A DNA stretch of 64,000 nt from positions 320,161-384,160 of the forward strand of contig NZ_MJGV01000079.1 of NCBI RefSeq assembly GCF_001865015.1, given 5' to 3'. Position numbers and translations under genes: made by a program. Each line of letters begins with the position of its first letter. The first letter of the stretch is position 1. Under the pieces are notes generated by a model. It did no database searches. It saw only the letters and a list, made by a program, of their open reading frames with translations, and was not told the origin of the DNA. Shown here in pieces: positions 25,793 through 33,408 of the stretch. The DNA is from Curtobacterium sp. MMLR14_010. Its GTDB lineage: Bacteria; Actinomycetota; Actinomycetes; Actinomycetales; Microbacteriaceae.

Positions 25793-26047
25793 TCAGCGTC
25801 GGCGGCGGACGCTGAGCCGCCCGGCCGCGAAGGCGGCGACGACCGCGCCGGACACAGCGACGGCCGCCCCGATCACGACCGGCCAGTTGGTCGTGCCGGC
25901 GACGAAGGCGTAGTCGGACAGCGGGGCATAGGCGAACCACCCGGTCGGGATCCGACGGTGCGTGACGGCCACGACGGTCCCGATGACCGCGGCGAGCAGA
26001 CCGAGCCACAGCGCGACGTGCGTTCCGGTCTGCCGCGGTCCGCTCAT
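25793..26047 (-). CDS. Small two-TM membrane protein
   Basis: 84 residues. Two hydrophobic segments (about 8-28 and 50-72) are separated by a short loop with RRIPTGWFAYAPLSD, and there is a basic RLSVRRRR tail. No family recognised. TACGCT (minus strand 26060-26055) lies 7 nt before the ATG, supporting expression as a leaderless message. Codon usage matches its neighbours. Confidence 0.65.
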   Translation of the reverse strand: MSGPRQTGTHVALWLGLLAAVIGTVVAVTHRRIPTGWFAYAPLSDYAFVAGTTNWPVVIGAAVAVSGAVVAAFAAGRLSVRRRR

Positions 26048-26081
26048 GGCCACGAGCGTAGCCGCCGGGGGCGGCCACATG

Positions 26082-26127
26082 ACGGACGGGAGGCCCGGTG
26101 CCAGCTGGCACCGAGCCTCCAGTCCGT
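26082..26127. terminator. Palindromic terminator, GGAGGC family (two mismatches)
   Basis: 21-bp arms (26082-26102 and 26107-26127, 19 of 21 paired) centred on GGTGCCAGCTGGCACC, 13 bp after the OsmC stop. It shares its core with 42525-42564 and 46303-46342. The two mismatches make it the most degenerate of the intact copies. Confidence 0.75.
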
Positions 26128-26139
26128 GGATGGTGCGGA

Positions 26140-26580
26140 CTACTGCTCGAGCGTCGCGTTCAGCGTGATCTCGACACCGGTGAGCGCCTTGCTGACGGGG
26201 CAGGTCGCCTTGGCGTCCTGCGCGGCCTTCTGGAAGGTGGCCTCGTCGACGCCGGAGATCTCGCCGTTGACGGTGAGGACGATGCCGGTGAGCTTGAAGC
26301 CGCCGGCGCTGTCCGGGCCGAGCGAGACGTCGGCCTTGACGTCGAGGGCCTCGACGGTGCCGCCGACCTCGCCGAGGATGGCCGAGAACTGCATCGCGTA
26401 GCAGGCGGAGTGCGCTGCGGCGATGAGCTCCTCGGGGCTGGTGGTGCCGTCGGCGTCCTCGGCGGCGCGCTTCGGGAAGGAGACGTCGTAGGTGCCGACC
26501 TTGGAGCTGGAGAGTTCGACCTGGCCGGAGCCGTCGTTCAGTCCGCCGTTCCAGGCGGTGCGAGCGGTGCGCGTGGGCAT
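26140..26580 (-). CDS. osmC: OsmC-family peroxiredoxin
   Basis: 146 residues. OsmC/Ohr fold with both reactive cysteines: HSACYAMQFSA (Cys near 61) and ATCPVSKAL (Cys near 126). They reduce organic hydroperoxides through a disulfide cycle. The N-terminal RTARTAWNGGLNDGSGQVEL is typical of the OsmC rather than Ohr subgroup, in which expression is usually stress-linked. An AAAGGAT site precedes the ATG. A 16-bp inverted repeat lies 59 bp upstream. Confidence 0.92.
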   Translation of the reverse strand: MPTRTARTAWNGGLNDGSGQVELSSSKVGTYDVSFPKRAAEDADGTTSPEELIAAAHSACYAMQFSAILGEVGGTVEALDVKADVSLGPDSAGGFKLTGIVLTVNGEISGVDEATFQKAAQDAKATCPVSKALTGVEITLNATLEQ

Positions 26581-26638
26581 GCCGATCCTTTCGTCGTGGG
26601 GGAGGGACCGAGCGGACCCGCCAGAGCCGAGTCAAGCG

Positions 26639-26654
26639 GAGAACGCTCGTTCTC
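26639..26654. promoter_or_regulatory. Inverted repeat between osmC and the dehydrogenase
   Basis: GAGAACG-CT-CGTTCTC: perfect 7-bp arms around CT, in the 171-bp divergent region between osmC and the alcohol dehydrogenase. It resembles an SOS box only loosely. A regulator of either gene could bind here; none is identified nearby. Confidence 0.4.
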
Positions 26655-26751
26655 GCAACCCCTTCCCGGGGAAGACGCAGACTCGGGCACGCGCCCTCGG
26701 CGGCCGGTCCACGGCCGTGGTGGCGATATCCAACAGGTGTAGCGTGGGATC

Positions 26752-27795
26752 ATGCGTGCCGTCGTGTTCGAGCAGTACCAGACCTTCCCGTCCCTCACGG
26801 ACGTCCCGAAGCCCACGCCCGGCCCGGGGGAGGTGCTCCTCAAGGTCGCCGGGGCCGGCGCCTGCCACTCCGACGTCGCCGTGTACCGCGAGTTCCAGGA
26901 GGGGCAGCCCGGCGCACAGGTCCCCGCGTTCACCCTCGGGCACGAGAACTCCGGCTGGGTCGAGTCCCTCGGCGAGGGCGTGACCGGGTTCGACGTCGGC
27001 GACGCCTACCTGGTCTACGGCCCGGTCGGCTGCGGGCACTGCCGGTACTGCTCGAAGGGGCAGGACACCTACTGCGAGAACGCCGCGACGAACCCGTACA
27101 TGGGCATCGGCCTCGGCCGGGACGGCGGCATGGCGGAGTACGTGACCGTGCCGGCGCGCAACCTCGTGCCGCTCGGTGACGCCGACCCGATCGCCGCTGC
27201 ACCCCTGAGCGACGCGGCCCTGACGCCGTACCACGCGATCAAGAACTCGCTGCCGAACCTGGCGGGCGGCGGGAAGTACGCGCTCGTCGTCGGACTCGGC
27301 GGCCTCGGGCAGATCGCCGTCCAGATCCTCACGGCGCTGACAGGCGCGACCGTCATCGCGACGGACATGAAGGAGGACGCCATGGCCCGCGCAGCGGAGC
27401 GCGGCGCGGTCACCGTTCCCGGCGGCCCGGACCAGGCGGCCCGGATCCGCGAGATCACCGGCGGGAAGGGCGTCGACGCGGCGTTCGACTTCGTCGGTGC
27501 GACCCCGACCGTCAAGCTCGCCCAGGCGTCCATGGCCGTCGGTGGTCGGTTCACCGTCGTCGGGATCGCCGGCGGCACCACCGAGTGGAACTTCTTCTCG
27601 ACGCCGTACGAGTCGACCATCACGAACACGTACTGGGGCACGATCGAGGACCTGCACGACGTCGTCGCGATGTACCGCGCGGGGCAGATCGCGCCGGACG
27701 TCGAGCGGTACTCCCTCGACGACGCGCTCGAGGCCTACCGGAAGCTCGAGGCCGGGGAGCTGTCCGGCCGAGCGGTGGTCGTGCCCACGCTCTGA
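26752..27795 (+). CDS. Zinc-dependent alcohol dehydrogenase (MDR family)
   Basis: 347 residues. The catalytic zinc site begins at GACHSD (Cys near 38), with a GHENSGWVES (His near 64). The structural zinc loop CGHCRYCSKGQDTYC (about 88-104) has all four cysteines. The nucleotide fold has VVGLGGLGQIAVQ. It oxidises primary or secondary alcohols with NAD(P)+. TAGCGT (26740-26745) is 6 nt before the ATG. Two hairpins follow the stop. Confidence 0.92.
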   Translation: MRAVVFEQYQTFPSLTDVPKPTPGPGEVLLKVAGAGACHSDVAVYREFQEGQPGAQVPAFTLGHENSGWVESLGEGVTGFDVGDAYLVYGPVGCGHCRYCSKGQDTYCENAATNPYMGIGLGRDGGMAEYVTVPARNLVPLGDADPIAAAPLSDAALTPYHAIKNSLPNLAGGGKYALVVGLGGLGQIAVQILTALTGATVIATDMKEDAMARAAERGAVTVPGGPDQAARIREITGGKGVDAAFDFVGATPTVKLAQASMAVGGRFTVVGIAGGTTEWNFFSTPYESTITNTYWGTIEDLHDVVAMYRAGQIAPDVERYSLDDALEAYRKLEAGELSGRAVVVPTL

Positions 27796-27820
27796 GCCGT
27801 CGCGCTCGTCCCGTCGGCGC

Positions 27821-27871
27821 GCACGACAGCACGTGTCGTGCACGAGGGACAGCCCCCGCCCTGGGGGCTGT
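27821..27871. terminator. Two consecutive hairpins after the dehydrogenase
   Basis: Hairpin 1: GCACGACA (27821-27828) pairs with TGTCGTGC (27834-27841), loop of 5. Hairpin 2: ACAGCCCCC (27849-27857) pairs with GGGGGCTGT (27863-27871), loop GCCCT. Together they are a likely terminator, or the 5' leader of the lectin-M23 gene. Confidence 0.65.
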
Positions 27872-27962
27872 ACCTCTCGCCGTGCCCTTGCGACCATCGT
27901 TCGGCGGCTCTCAGGGCGGGTCGCGCTCGACTCGCACCCGGTGGGTCGTCGACAGGGGAGAC

Positions 27963-29141
27963 ATGCGCAGCAGCACCACCACGACCAGGACCGGCGCCAG
28001 GACCAGGCTCGCGGCGATCACGGTGGCCACGGCCGTCGTGATGGCGGGCATCGTCGGGATCGCCGCTCCGGCCAGTGCCACGACGTACAAGAGCACCGTG
28101 AAGGCCGGCACCACCATCCAGGTGAACGACGCCGTCACCTCGGCGAACGGCCAGTTCCGGCTCGTGATGCAGGGCGACGGCAACCTCGTCGAGTACGGGA
28201 TCGGCAACGTCGTCCTGTGGGCATCGAACACCGCGACCTCGCCCGGCGCCGTCGCCACGGTCGGCAAGGACGGCGCGCTCGTCCTGCACCGCGGCAACAC
28301 GATCATCAAGCAGTGGGGCAAGGCCGGCGCCGCGAAGGACTTCGGCGTCCGGGCCGACGGTGAGCTCCGGATGCGCACGACGTCCAACGGCCTGCTCTGG
28401 CGCGTCACCACGTTCCAGGACCGGATCTCCTCCGGCGCGGCGATCGCCCCCGGCACGGTGCTCCGGTCGAACGCTGCTGCCGCACGCTCCTTCACGATGC
28501 AGACCGACGGCAACCTGGTGCAGTACGTCAGCGGCAAGGCCACCTGGTCGTCGCAGACGTTCGGCAACCCGGGCGCCTACGCGGCGCTGCAGCCCGACGG
28601 CAACTTCGTCGTCTACTCCGCGGACGGCCGCCGAGCCCTCTGGGCCTCGAACACCAGCGGCAAGGGCCGTGCGCAGCTCCTCGTGCAGCTCGACTCGAAC
28701 GTCGTGCTCTACGGCAGCGCCGACACCCGTGTCTGGTCGACCCGTGCCGTCACCGGCCTGCGCTGGCCCGTGAAGAGCACGCGGATCACCGGCCGCTACG
28801 GCGACGACCGTGGTCCGGGACACACCCCGCGCTACCACCAGGGCACCGATGCCGGCGTCGGCACGGGCACGCCGGTCTACTCGTCCGGTCGCGGTACCGT
28901 CACCACCGTCGTCCGGGACAACGCCAGCTACGGCAACTACGTCGTCGTGACCTACGGGCTCACCACCGTGCTCACCGCCCACCTCAGCGAGATCGAGGTG
29001 ACGAAGGGGCAGATGGTCTCCGTCGGCAAGGAGATCGCCAAGTCGGGCAACACGGGGCAGTCGACCGGGCCGCACGTGCACGTCGAGACCCGGGTCAACG
29101 GTGCGCTGCAGGACCCGCTGACGGTGCTGCACTTCCGCTGA
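27963..29141 (+). CDS. Secreted bulb-lectin/M23 peptidase fusion
   Basis: 392 residues. The signal peptide (1-40) ends PASA. There are two B-type mannose-lectin modules with the QxDGNxVxY signature: MQGDGNLVEY (about 69-78), MQTDGNLVQY (about 179-188), LQPDGNFVVY (about 210-219), and a degenerate VQLDSNVVLY. An M23 peptidase domain follows (about 275-390). Its zinc ligands and catalytic His are intact: H292 and D296 in HQGTD, H340, and H371/H373 in HVH. It should cleave peptidoglycan cross-links after tethering to mannose-type glycans. GGGGAG precedes the ATG at 27963. Confidence 0.9.
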   Translation: MRSSTTTTRTGARTRLAAITVATAVVMAGIVGIAAPASATTYKSTVKAGTTIQVNDAVTSANGQFRLVMQGDGNLVEYGIGNVVLWASNTATSPGAVATVGKDGALVLHRGNTIIKQWGKAGAAKDFGVRADGELRMRTTSNGLLWRVTTFQDRISSGAAIAPGTVLRSNAAAARSFTMQTDGNLVQYVSGKATWSSQTFGNPGAYAALQPDGNFVVYSADGRRALWASNTSGKGRAQLLVQLDSNVVLYGSADTRVWSTRAVTGLRWPVKSTRITGRYGDDRGPGHTPRYHQGTDAGVGTGTPVYSSGRGTVTTVVRDNASYGNYVVVTYGLTTVLTAHLSEIEVTKGQMVSVGKEIAKSGNTGQSTGPHVHVETRVNGALQDPLTVLHFR

Positions 29142-29152
29142 CGCACCGGTCG

Positions 29153-29183
29153 CGCTGACCCGTCGCCAGGTGTCGGGTCAGCG
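29153..29183. terminator. Bidirectional terminator between convergent genes
   Basis: CGCTGACCCG (29153-29162) pairs perfectly with CGGGTCAGCG (29174-29183), loop 11. It lies in the 36-bp gap between the M23 gene and the convergent transferase gene and overlaps the latter's stop codon (29178-29180). Confidence 0.75.
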
Positions 29184-31076
29184 TCCGGTCGCGTGGCCCT
29201 GGGCTCCTCGTGAGTTGGCGGCGGCGCCCAGCAGGCCGGTGGCCGGGTCACGCGTGACGCACGACAGCCGGCCGAGCGACCAGTCGCCGGCGCGGGTGAC
29301 GACGTGGCCGAGGGCTTCGAGCCCGGCGATGACGTCGTCGCCGAGACGGTCCTCGACGACCAGGCCGCCCGGCGTCCAGGTGCGTGGCCAGAACGACCCC
29401 GGGAACGACGTCGTGTGCAGCGCCGGGGCGTCGATCGCCTGCTGCGGGGAGTACCCGCCGACGATGGTGCGGAGCAGGAACAGCAGCTGCCACTGGTCCT
29501 GCTGGTCCCCGCCGGGCGAGCCCATCGCCATCACCGGTGTGCCGTCGCGGAGCACCAGGGTCGGCGTGAGCGTCGTCCGCGGTCGGGCACCGGGCCGCAG
29601 CGTCGTCGCGGTGCCCTCCTCGAGCCAGGTCATCTGCAGGCGGGTGCCGAGGCAGAACCCGAGCTCCGGGATCGTCGGCGACGACTGCAGCCACCCGCCG
29701 GACGGTGTCGCGCTGACGATGTTGCCCCAGCGGTCGACGACGTCGATGTGGCTGGTGTCACCGCGCGTCTCGCCGGTCTCCATCACGATCGGTTCGCCCC
29801 GGTCCTCGTGGACAGGGTCGTCCTCCACGGGGACCGCGACCGCGTCGCCGCGGGCACCGGGCACGGTGGGCTCGCCGACGCCGGCCACCGGCTCGCCACT
29901 GGGCGTGTAGGTCTCACGGAGCGGCGGGAGCGCGCCGGCCGGCGTCGTCACCGACCCCGGGCGGAGCTCGTGCGATGCGCGCTCACCGATCAGGGACCGG
30001 CGGCGGTCCGAGTAGGCGTCGGAGAGCAGCTCGTCCATCGGGACGTCGCCATCGCCGTAGTGGACCTCGCGGTCAGCGAGCGCGAGCTTCTGGGCCTCGA
30101 CGACGGTGTGCGCACCGGCGACGGTCGACGGGTCGAGCAGGGCGTCGTCGAGCGGGTCGAGCAGCCGCAGCGTCTGCAGCAGGGCCGGCCCCTGCCCCCA
30201 CGGCCCGGTCTTCGCGATCGTGCAGCCGCGGAACTCGGCCGTCGTCGCTGGTTCGTACGAGGCCCGGAACGCGGCGAGGTCGTCGGCGCGGATGACCCCG
30301 GCGTGGTCGGTGCCCGAGGCGTGGCGGTGCGGGGTCCGGACGAAGCGGTCGACCGCCTCGGCGACGAAGCCGTTCGCCCAGGCGTCGCGAGCCGCGTCGA
30401 TGCGGGCGACGCGACCGTCGCTGTCTGCGGCATCCAGAGCTGCGCCGGCGTCGACCAGTCGGTCGAGCACGACAGCCCAGGTCTCGTTGCGGATGATGTC
30501 CCCGGGTGCCGGTGCCGAGCCTCCTGGCATCCAGCGGTCCGCGGAGGACGGCCAGTGGTCGCGGAACAGGCTCTGGACGGTCGCGATCGTGGCGGCCACG
30601 CGCGGCGCGACCGGGTGGCCGTCGCGGGCGTAGCCGACGGCGGGCGCGAGGACGTCGGCGAGCTCCCACGTGCCGTGGTCGCGGAGCAGCAGGAGCCAGG
30701 CGTCGACCGCGCCGGGGACGGCAGCGGCGAGGGCGCCGGCACCCGGGACCAGGTCGAGGCCCTCAGCGCGGAAGTGCTCGGGCGTGGCGCGGGCGGGGGC
30801 CGGACCCTGGCCCATCAGCACGGTCGGCGTGGGGTCGTCAGCGGTGGCGAAGATCGCCGTCATGTCGCCGCCGGGGCCGTTCAGGTGCGGTTCGACGACG
30901 TGCAGGACGAAGGCGCCGGCAACGGCCGCGTCGAAGGCGTTGCCGCCGCGCTCGAGGACGGACTGCGCGGTGGCGGTCGCGATCCAGTGCGTCGAGGCGG
31001 CCATGCCGAACGTGCCCAGCAGGTCCGGCCGGGTCGTGTCGGCGCTCGGTGCGACGAACGCGGGGTTGTGGCTCAT
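29178..31076 (-). CDS. Gamma-glutamyltransferase family protein
   Basis: 632 residues. N-terminal nucleophile hydrolase of the GGT family: it has the autoprocessing nucleophile T441 in DTSHIDVVDRWGN, an upstream NGPGGDMTAI typical of the large subunit, and GSPGGDQQ near 510. It should mature into large and small subunits and transfer or hydrolyse gamma-glutamyl groups, for example of glutathione or mycothiol-like thiols. There is no signal peptide or TM, so unlike E. coli GGT it looks cytosolic. It is unusual in a long acidic, Pro-rich insertion before T441 (SGEPVAGVGEPTVPGARGD). AGGAAG precedes the ATG. Confidence 0.87.
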   Translation of the reverse strand: MSHNPAFVAPSADTTRPDLLGTFGMAASTHWIATATAQSVLERGGNAFDAAVAGAFVLHVVEPHLNGPGGDMTAIFATADDPTPTVLMGQGPAPARATPEHFRAEGLDLVPGAGALAAAVPGAVDAWLLLLRDHGTWELADVLAPAVGYARDGHPVAPRVAATIATVQSLFRDHWPSSADRWMPGGSAPAPGDIIRNETWAVVLDRLVDAGAALDAADSDGRVARIDAARDAWANGFVAEAVDRFVRTPHRHASGTDHAGVIRADDLAAFRASYEPATTAEFRGCTIAKTGPWGQGPALLQTLRLLDPLDDALLDPSTVAGAHTVVEAQKLALADREVHYGDGDVPMDELLSDAYSDRRRSLIGERASHELRPGSVTTPAGALPPLRETYTPSGEPVAGVGEPTVPGARGDAVAVPVEDDPVHEDRGEPIVMETGETRGDTSHIDVVDRWGNIVSATPSGGWLQSSPTIPELGFCLGTRLQMTWLEEGTATTLRPGARPRTTLTPTLVLRDGTPVMAMGSPGGDQQDQWQLLFLLRTIVGGYSPQQAIDAPALHTTSFPGSFWPRTWTPGGLVVEDRLGDDVIAGLEALGHVVTRAGDWSLGRLSCVTRDPATGLLGAAANSRGAQGHATGR

Positions 31077-31233
31077 GACGCTGCTTCCTGGTGCTCGGGG
31101 GCGGGGCTCCTTGCATACAACCACGGCCGGTCGTCGCACCCGCGTGCACGGCATCGCACTGTGGACGGTCGGCGCTCTCCACAGCTCGGCAGTCGGTCGG
31201 CTCATCGGCTTGCCGGGGTCCGAGCATGGCGGG

Positions 31234-31953
31234 ATGCCCTGCCTCCCGCCGTCACGGCCGCGTCCGACCGCGGTCGTGTACGTCGACGGGTTCAACCTGT
31301 TCCGTCGGGCGTTGCAGGGCCGTGACGACCGCAAGTGGCTCGACCTCGAACAGCTCTGCCGACGACTGCTCCCGACGTTCGACGTGCGGCAGATCCGGTA
31401 CTTCACGGCGCGGGTGCGCCACGTCGAGGGGAAGGACCCGCGAGCCCCGCAGAACCAGGAGGCCTACCTCCGGGCACTCGGCACCTTGCAGACGGTGTCG
31501 TTGCACTTCGGCACGTTCCGCGCGGACAAGCGCTGGATGGCCGTGTCACCGCTCGAGTTCGACGAGGCGGGCGAGCCTCGACGAGTCCGCGTGCGCAAGA
31601 TCGAGGAGAAGGGGACGGACGTGAGCCTCGCGGCGCACATGGTCTGTGATGCCATGGACGGCATCGCCGACGTGTACTTCCTGCTGTCGAATGACTCGGA
31701 CTTCGTGGACGCGCTGCGGCTGGTCCGGGAGCGGGCTGGTGCGGAGATCGGGTTGATCGTCCCGACGAGCGCTCCGGCGGCTCGGAGCCTGCTCGACCTC
31801 CGACCGGAGCACGTCCGTCACCTCCGACCTGGAGTGGTCGTCGCCAGCCAGTTCCCGCGGCGTCTGGCTGACGGCGCCGGTGGGTTCTCGTGCCCGGCGA
31901 AGTGGAGACGTACAGAAGCCCCTCTCCGAGGAGAGGGGCTTCGCGCCGGTTAG
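31234..31953 (+). CDS. NYN-domain RNase (LabA/DUF88-like)
   Basis: 239 residues. The PIN-like NYN fold shows its four acidic positions: VVYVDGFNLF (D18, N21), EEKGTDVSLAAHM (D129) and SNDSDFVDAL (D154, D156). These bind Mg or Mn for RNA cleavage. The family's usual end (an FPR...KPAxW-like stretch, here FPRRLADGAGGFSCPAKW) stops at residue 224 (position 31905). The last 15 residues (RRTEAPLRGEGLRAG) are read through the first RNA-like hairpin that begins at 31910. That suggests the original stop was displaced by insertion or deletion next to the hairpin, or the protein tail overlaps an RNA gene. The only gap over 300 bp in this region follows. Confidence 0.85.
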   Translation: MPCLPPSRPRPTAVVYVDGFNLFRRALQGRDDRKWLDLEQLCRRLLPTFDVRQIRYFTARVRHVEGKDPRAPQNQEAYLRALGTLQTVSLHFGTFRADKRWMAVSPLEFDEAGEPRRVRVRKIEEKGTDVSLAAHMVCDAMDGIADVYFLLSNDSDFVDALRLVRERAGAEIGLIVPTSAPAARSLLDLRPEHVRHLRPGVVVASQFPRRLADGAGGFSCPAKWRRTEAPLRGEGLRAG

Positions 31954-32023
31954 CCACCAGGGCACCCCGGGGGGTGGTTCGACAGTAGCGCATCAAGCGG
32001 AACCGGTCAACTGACATGTCACC
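31910..32023 (-). ncRNA. Structured RNA-like repeat A
   Basis: The two copies A and B (32056-32172) share a layout. GTACAG is followed at once by an inverted repeat with a CGAG loop (in A 11-bp stem, 31916-31926 with 31931-31941). Then come CCGGTTAGCCAC, a GGGCACCCCGG block, and about 50 diverged bases. The unit ends CAACTGACATGTCACC (32008-32023). The two stems have different sequence but equal shape, which is what selection on structure produces. On the minus strand TTGACC (32010-32005), exactly 17 bp, TACTGT (31987-31982) forms a good promoter, so a roughly 65-nt RNA ending in a terminator-like hairpin is predicted. No known RNA family matches. Confidence 0.45.
31982..32010 (-). promoter_or_regulatory. 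Predicted promoter of RNA repeat A
   Basis: On the minus strand TTGACC (32010-32005) and TACTGT (31987-31982) are separated by exactly 17 bp. The region upstream carries GGTGACATGTCAGTTG, whose 10-bp palindrome TGACATGTCA could bind a regulator. Copy B retains GGTGACGTATCAGTTG at the same place, but its -10 is not recognisable. Confidence 0.45.
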
Positions 32024-32055
32024 GCGCAGCCATTGCCTCGCGAAATCTCGGGAAA

Positions 32056-32172
32056 GTACAGGGGCCCTTCCTCGAGAGGAAGGGCCCCGCACCGGTTAGC
32101 CACTACGGGGCACCCCGGGTTCCGACGTCGAGCCTCCTGAGCGATCACGACGTGAGCAACTGATACGTCACC
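32056..32172 (-). ncRNA. Structured RNA-like repeat B
   Basis: Copy B begins GTACAG at 32056. It carries a 12-bp stem (32061-32072 with 32077-32088) closed by CGAG, then ACCGGTTAGCCAC, a GGGGCACCCCGGG block and a terminal CAACTGATACGTCACC (32157-32172). Spacing from GTACAG to the terminal block is 101 bp versus 98 bp in A; the repeat period is 146-149 bp. Minus-strand transcription would end in the hairpin followed by TGTACTTT. It lies between copy A and the HsdR-N gene, whose GTG is 98 bp away. Strand and transcription are inferred. Confidence 0.42.
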
Positions 32173-32269
32173 GGTCGTCTCCGTTGTTGTCCCGCGGATT
32201 GGGGACAGGCGTGGTCTCATCTCGTGATTGTCTGTCAACTACGGTCGCAGTGATCAGGGGAGAAGAACC

Positions 32270-33367
32270 GTGGACTTCGAGGAACGACTGGCAGCACTCG
32301 CTGTCAAGGTGCAGAACCAGCGCGAGGCGATCCAGACCGAAGAGGCGACGAAGAACGCGTTCGTCATGCCCTTCATCTCGACGATCCTGGGCTACGACGT
32401 CTTCAACCCGCTCGAAGTCGTACCCGAGTTCACCGCCGACGTCGGGGTGAAGCGCGGCGAGAAGGTCGACTACGCCATCATGCGCGACGGTGAAGTGCAG
32501 ATCCTCATCGAGTGCAAGAAGTCGACGGAGCCGCTCAAGATCGAGCACGCGTCGCAGCTGTTCCGGTACTTCTCCGTCACGAACGCGCGGATCGCGGTCC
32601 TGACCAACGGAGAGGTCTACAACTTCTACACGGACCTCGACGCCCCGAACAAGATGGACGACCGCCCGTTCCTCGTACTGGACCTGAGCGACATCGACGA
32701 GACGCTGCTGCCGGAGCTCCGGAAGCTGACGAAGGACGTCTTCGACCTCGACTCCATCATCAGCGCCGCTGAGGAACTGAAGTACGTCGGCGCCATCAAG
32801 CGGGAGATCGCGACGCAGTTCCGCGAGCCCGACGAGGCGTTCGTCAAGCTCTTCACCGCTCGCGTCTACGAGGGGCGCTTCACGCAGGAAGTGAAGACGC
32901 AGTTCACGACCCTGGTGGCCAAGGCGTCCAAGCAGTACCTCAACGAACAGGTCAACGACCGCTTGAAGACCGCGCTGGGTGCTTCCTACTCCGCTCCGAT
33001 CCAGACCGCTCCCATCGCTGAGCCGATCACGAGTGAAGCCGCGGCCGAGGACGACCTTGCCCGTGACACCGAGATCGAGACCACGCTCGAGGAGCTCGAG
33101 GGCTACCAGATCGTGAAGGCGATCGCCTGCAGCGAGGTGAAGCCCGAGCGCATCGCCCACCGCGACCAGAAGTCGTACTTCGCCGTCCTGCTCGACGACA
33201 ACAACCGCAAGCCCATCGCGCGCCTGTGGTTCAACGGCAAGAAGCAGAAGTACCTCGGGCTCTTCGACGACGACAAGGTCGAGACAAAGCACGCGATCGA
33301 GTCCCTGGACGGCATCTACGAGCACGCGGAGGCAATCCGCGGCGCCGTCGCCCGCTACGTCGCCTGA
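32270..33367 (+). CDS. Solitary HsdR-N (PD-ExK) nuclease-like protein
   Basis: 365 residues. The HSDR_N_2-type domain (about 1-150) has an intact PD-(D/E)xK site: D67 in EKVDYAIMR and E81-x-K83 in ILIECKKS. The rest is a helical C-terminal region (about 160-270) and a terminal domain with GYQIVKAIACSEVKPERIAH and ARLWFNGKKQKYLGLFDDDK. It lacks the helicase motor of a real type I restriction subunit, and no hsdM/hsdS is present, so it is probably not a conventional R subunit; such proteins are common but uncharacterised. The GTG at 32270, with GGGGAGAAG upstream, is preferred to a TTG 42 bp earlier. It is followed by the AlkD-like gene on the same strand. Confidence 0.8.
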   Translation: MDFEERLAALAVKVQNQREAIQTEEATKNAFVMPFISTILGYDVFNPLEVVPEFTADVGVKRGEKVDYAIMRDGEVQILIECKKSTEPLKIEHASQLFRYFSVTNARIAVLTNGEVYNFYTDLDAPNKMDDRPFLVLDLSDIDETLLPELRKLTKDVFDLDSIISAAEELKYVGAIKREIATQFREPDEAFVKLFTARVYEGRFTQEVKTQFTTLVAKASKQYLNEQVNDRLKTALGASYSAPIQTAPIAEPITSEAAAEDDLARDTEIETTLEELEGYQIVKAIACSEVKPERIAHRDQKSYFAVLLDDNNRKPIARLWFNGKKQKYLGLFDDDKVETKHAIESLDGIYEHAEAIRGAVARYVA

Positions 33368-33408
33368 GGTGAAGACGGCGTCTCGGCGCCGACCGTAAGC
33401 TCGACACG

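Noticed and set aside
26639..26654. SOS (LexA) box
   Set aside because: It has GAGAACG...CGTTCTC rather than the CGAAC-4-GTTCG consensus, and neither neighbour is an SOS gene.
31993..32238. Small proteins read from the repeat hairpins on the minus strand (both with VANRxxAPLxEGxLY-like sequence)
   Set aside because: The similarity comes from the repeated nucleotide sequence; the frames lack ribosome-binding sites and RNA structure explains the pattern better.
32270..33367. Type I restriction-modification system
   Set aside because: No HsdM, HsdS or HsdR helicase motor; only the HsdR-N domain is present.
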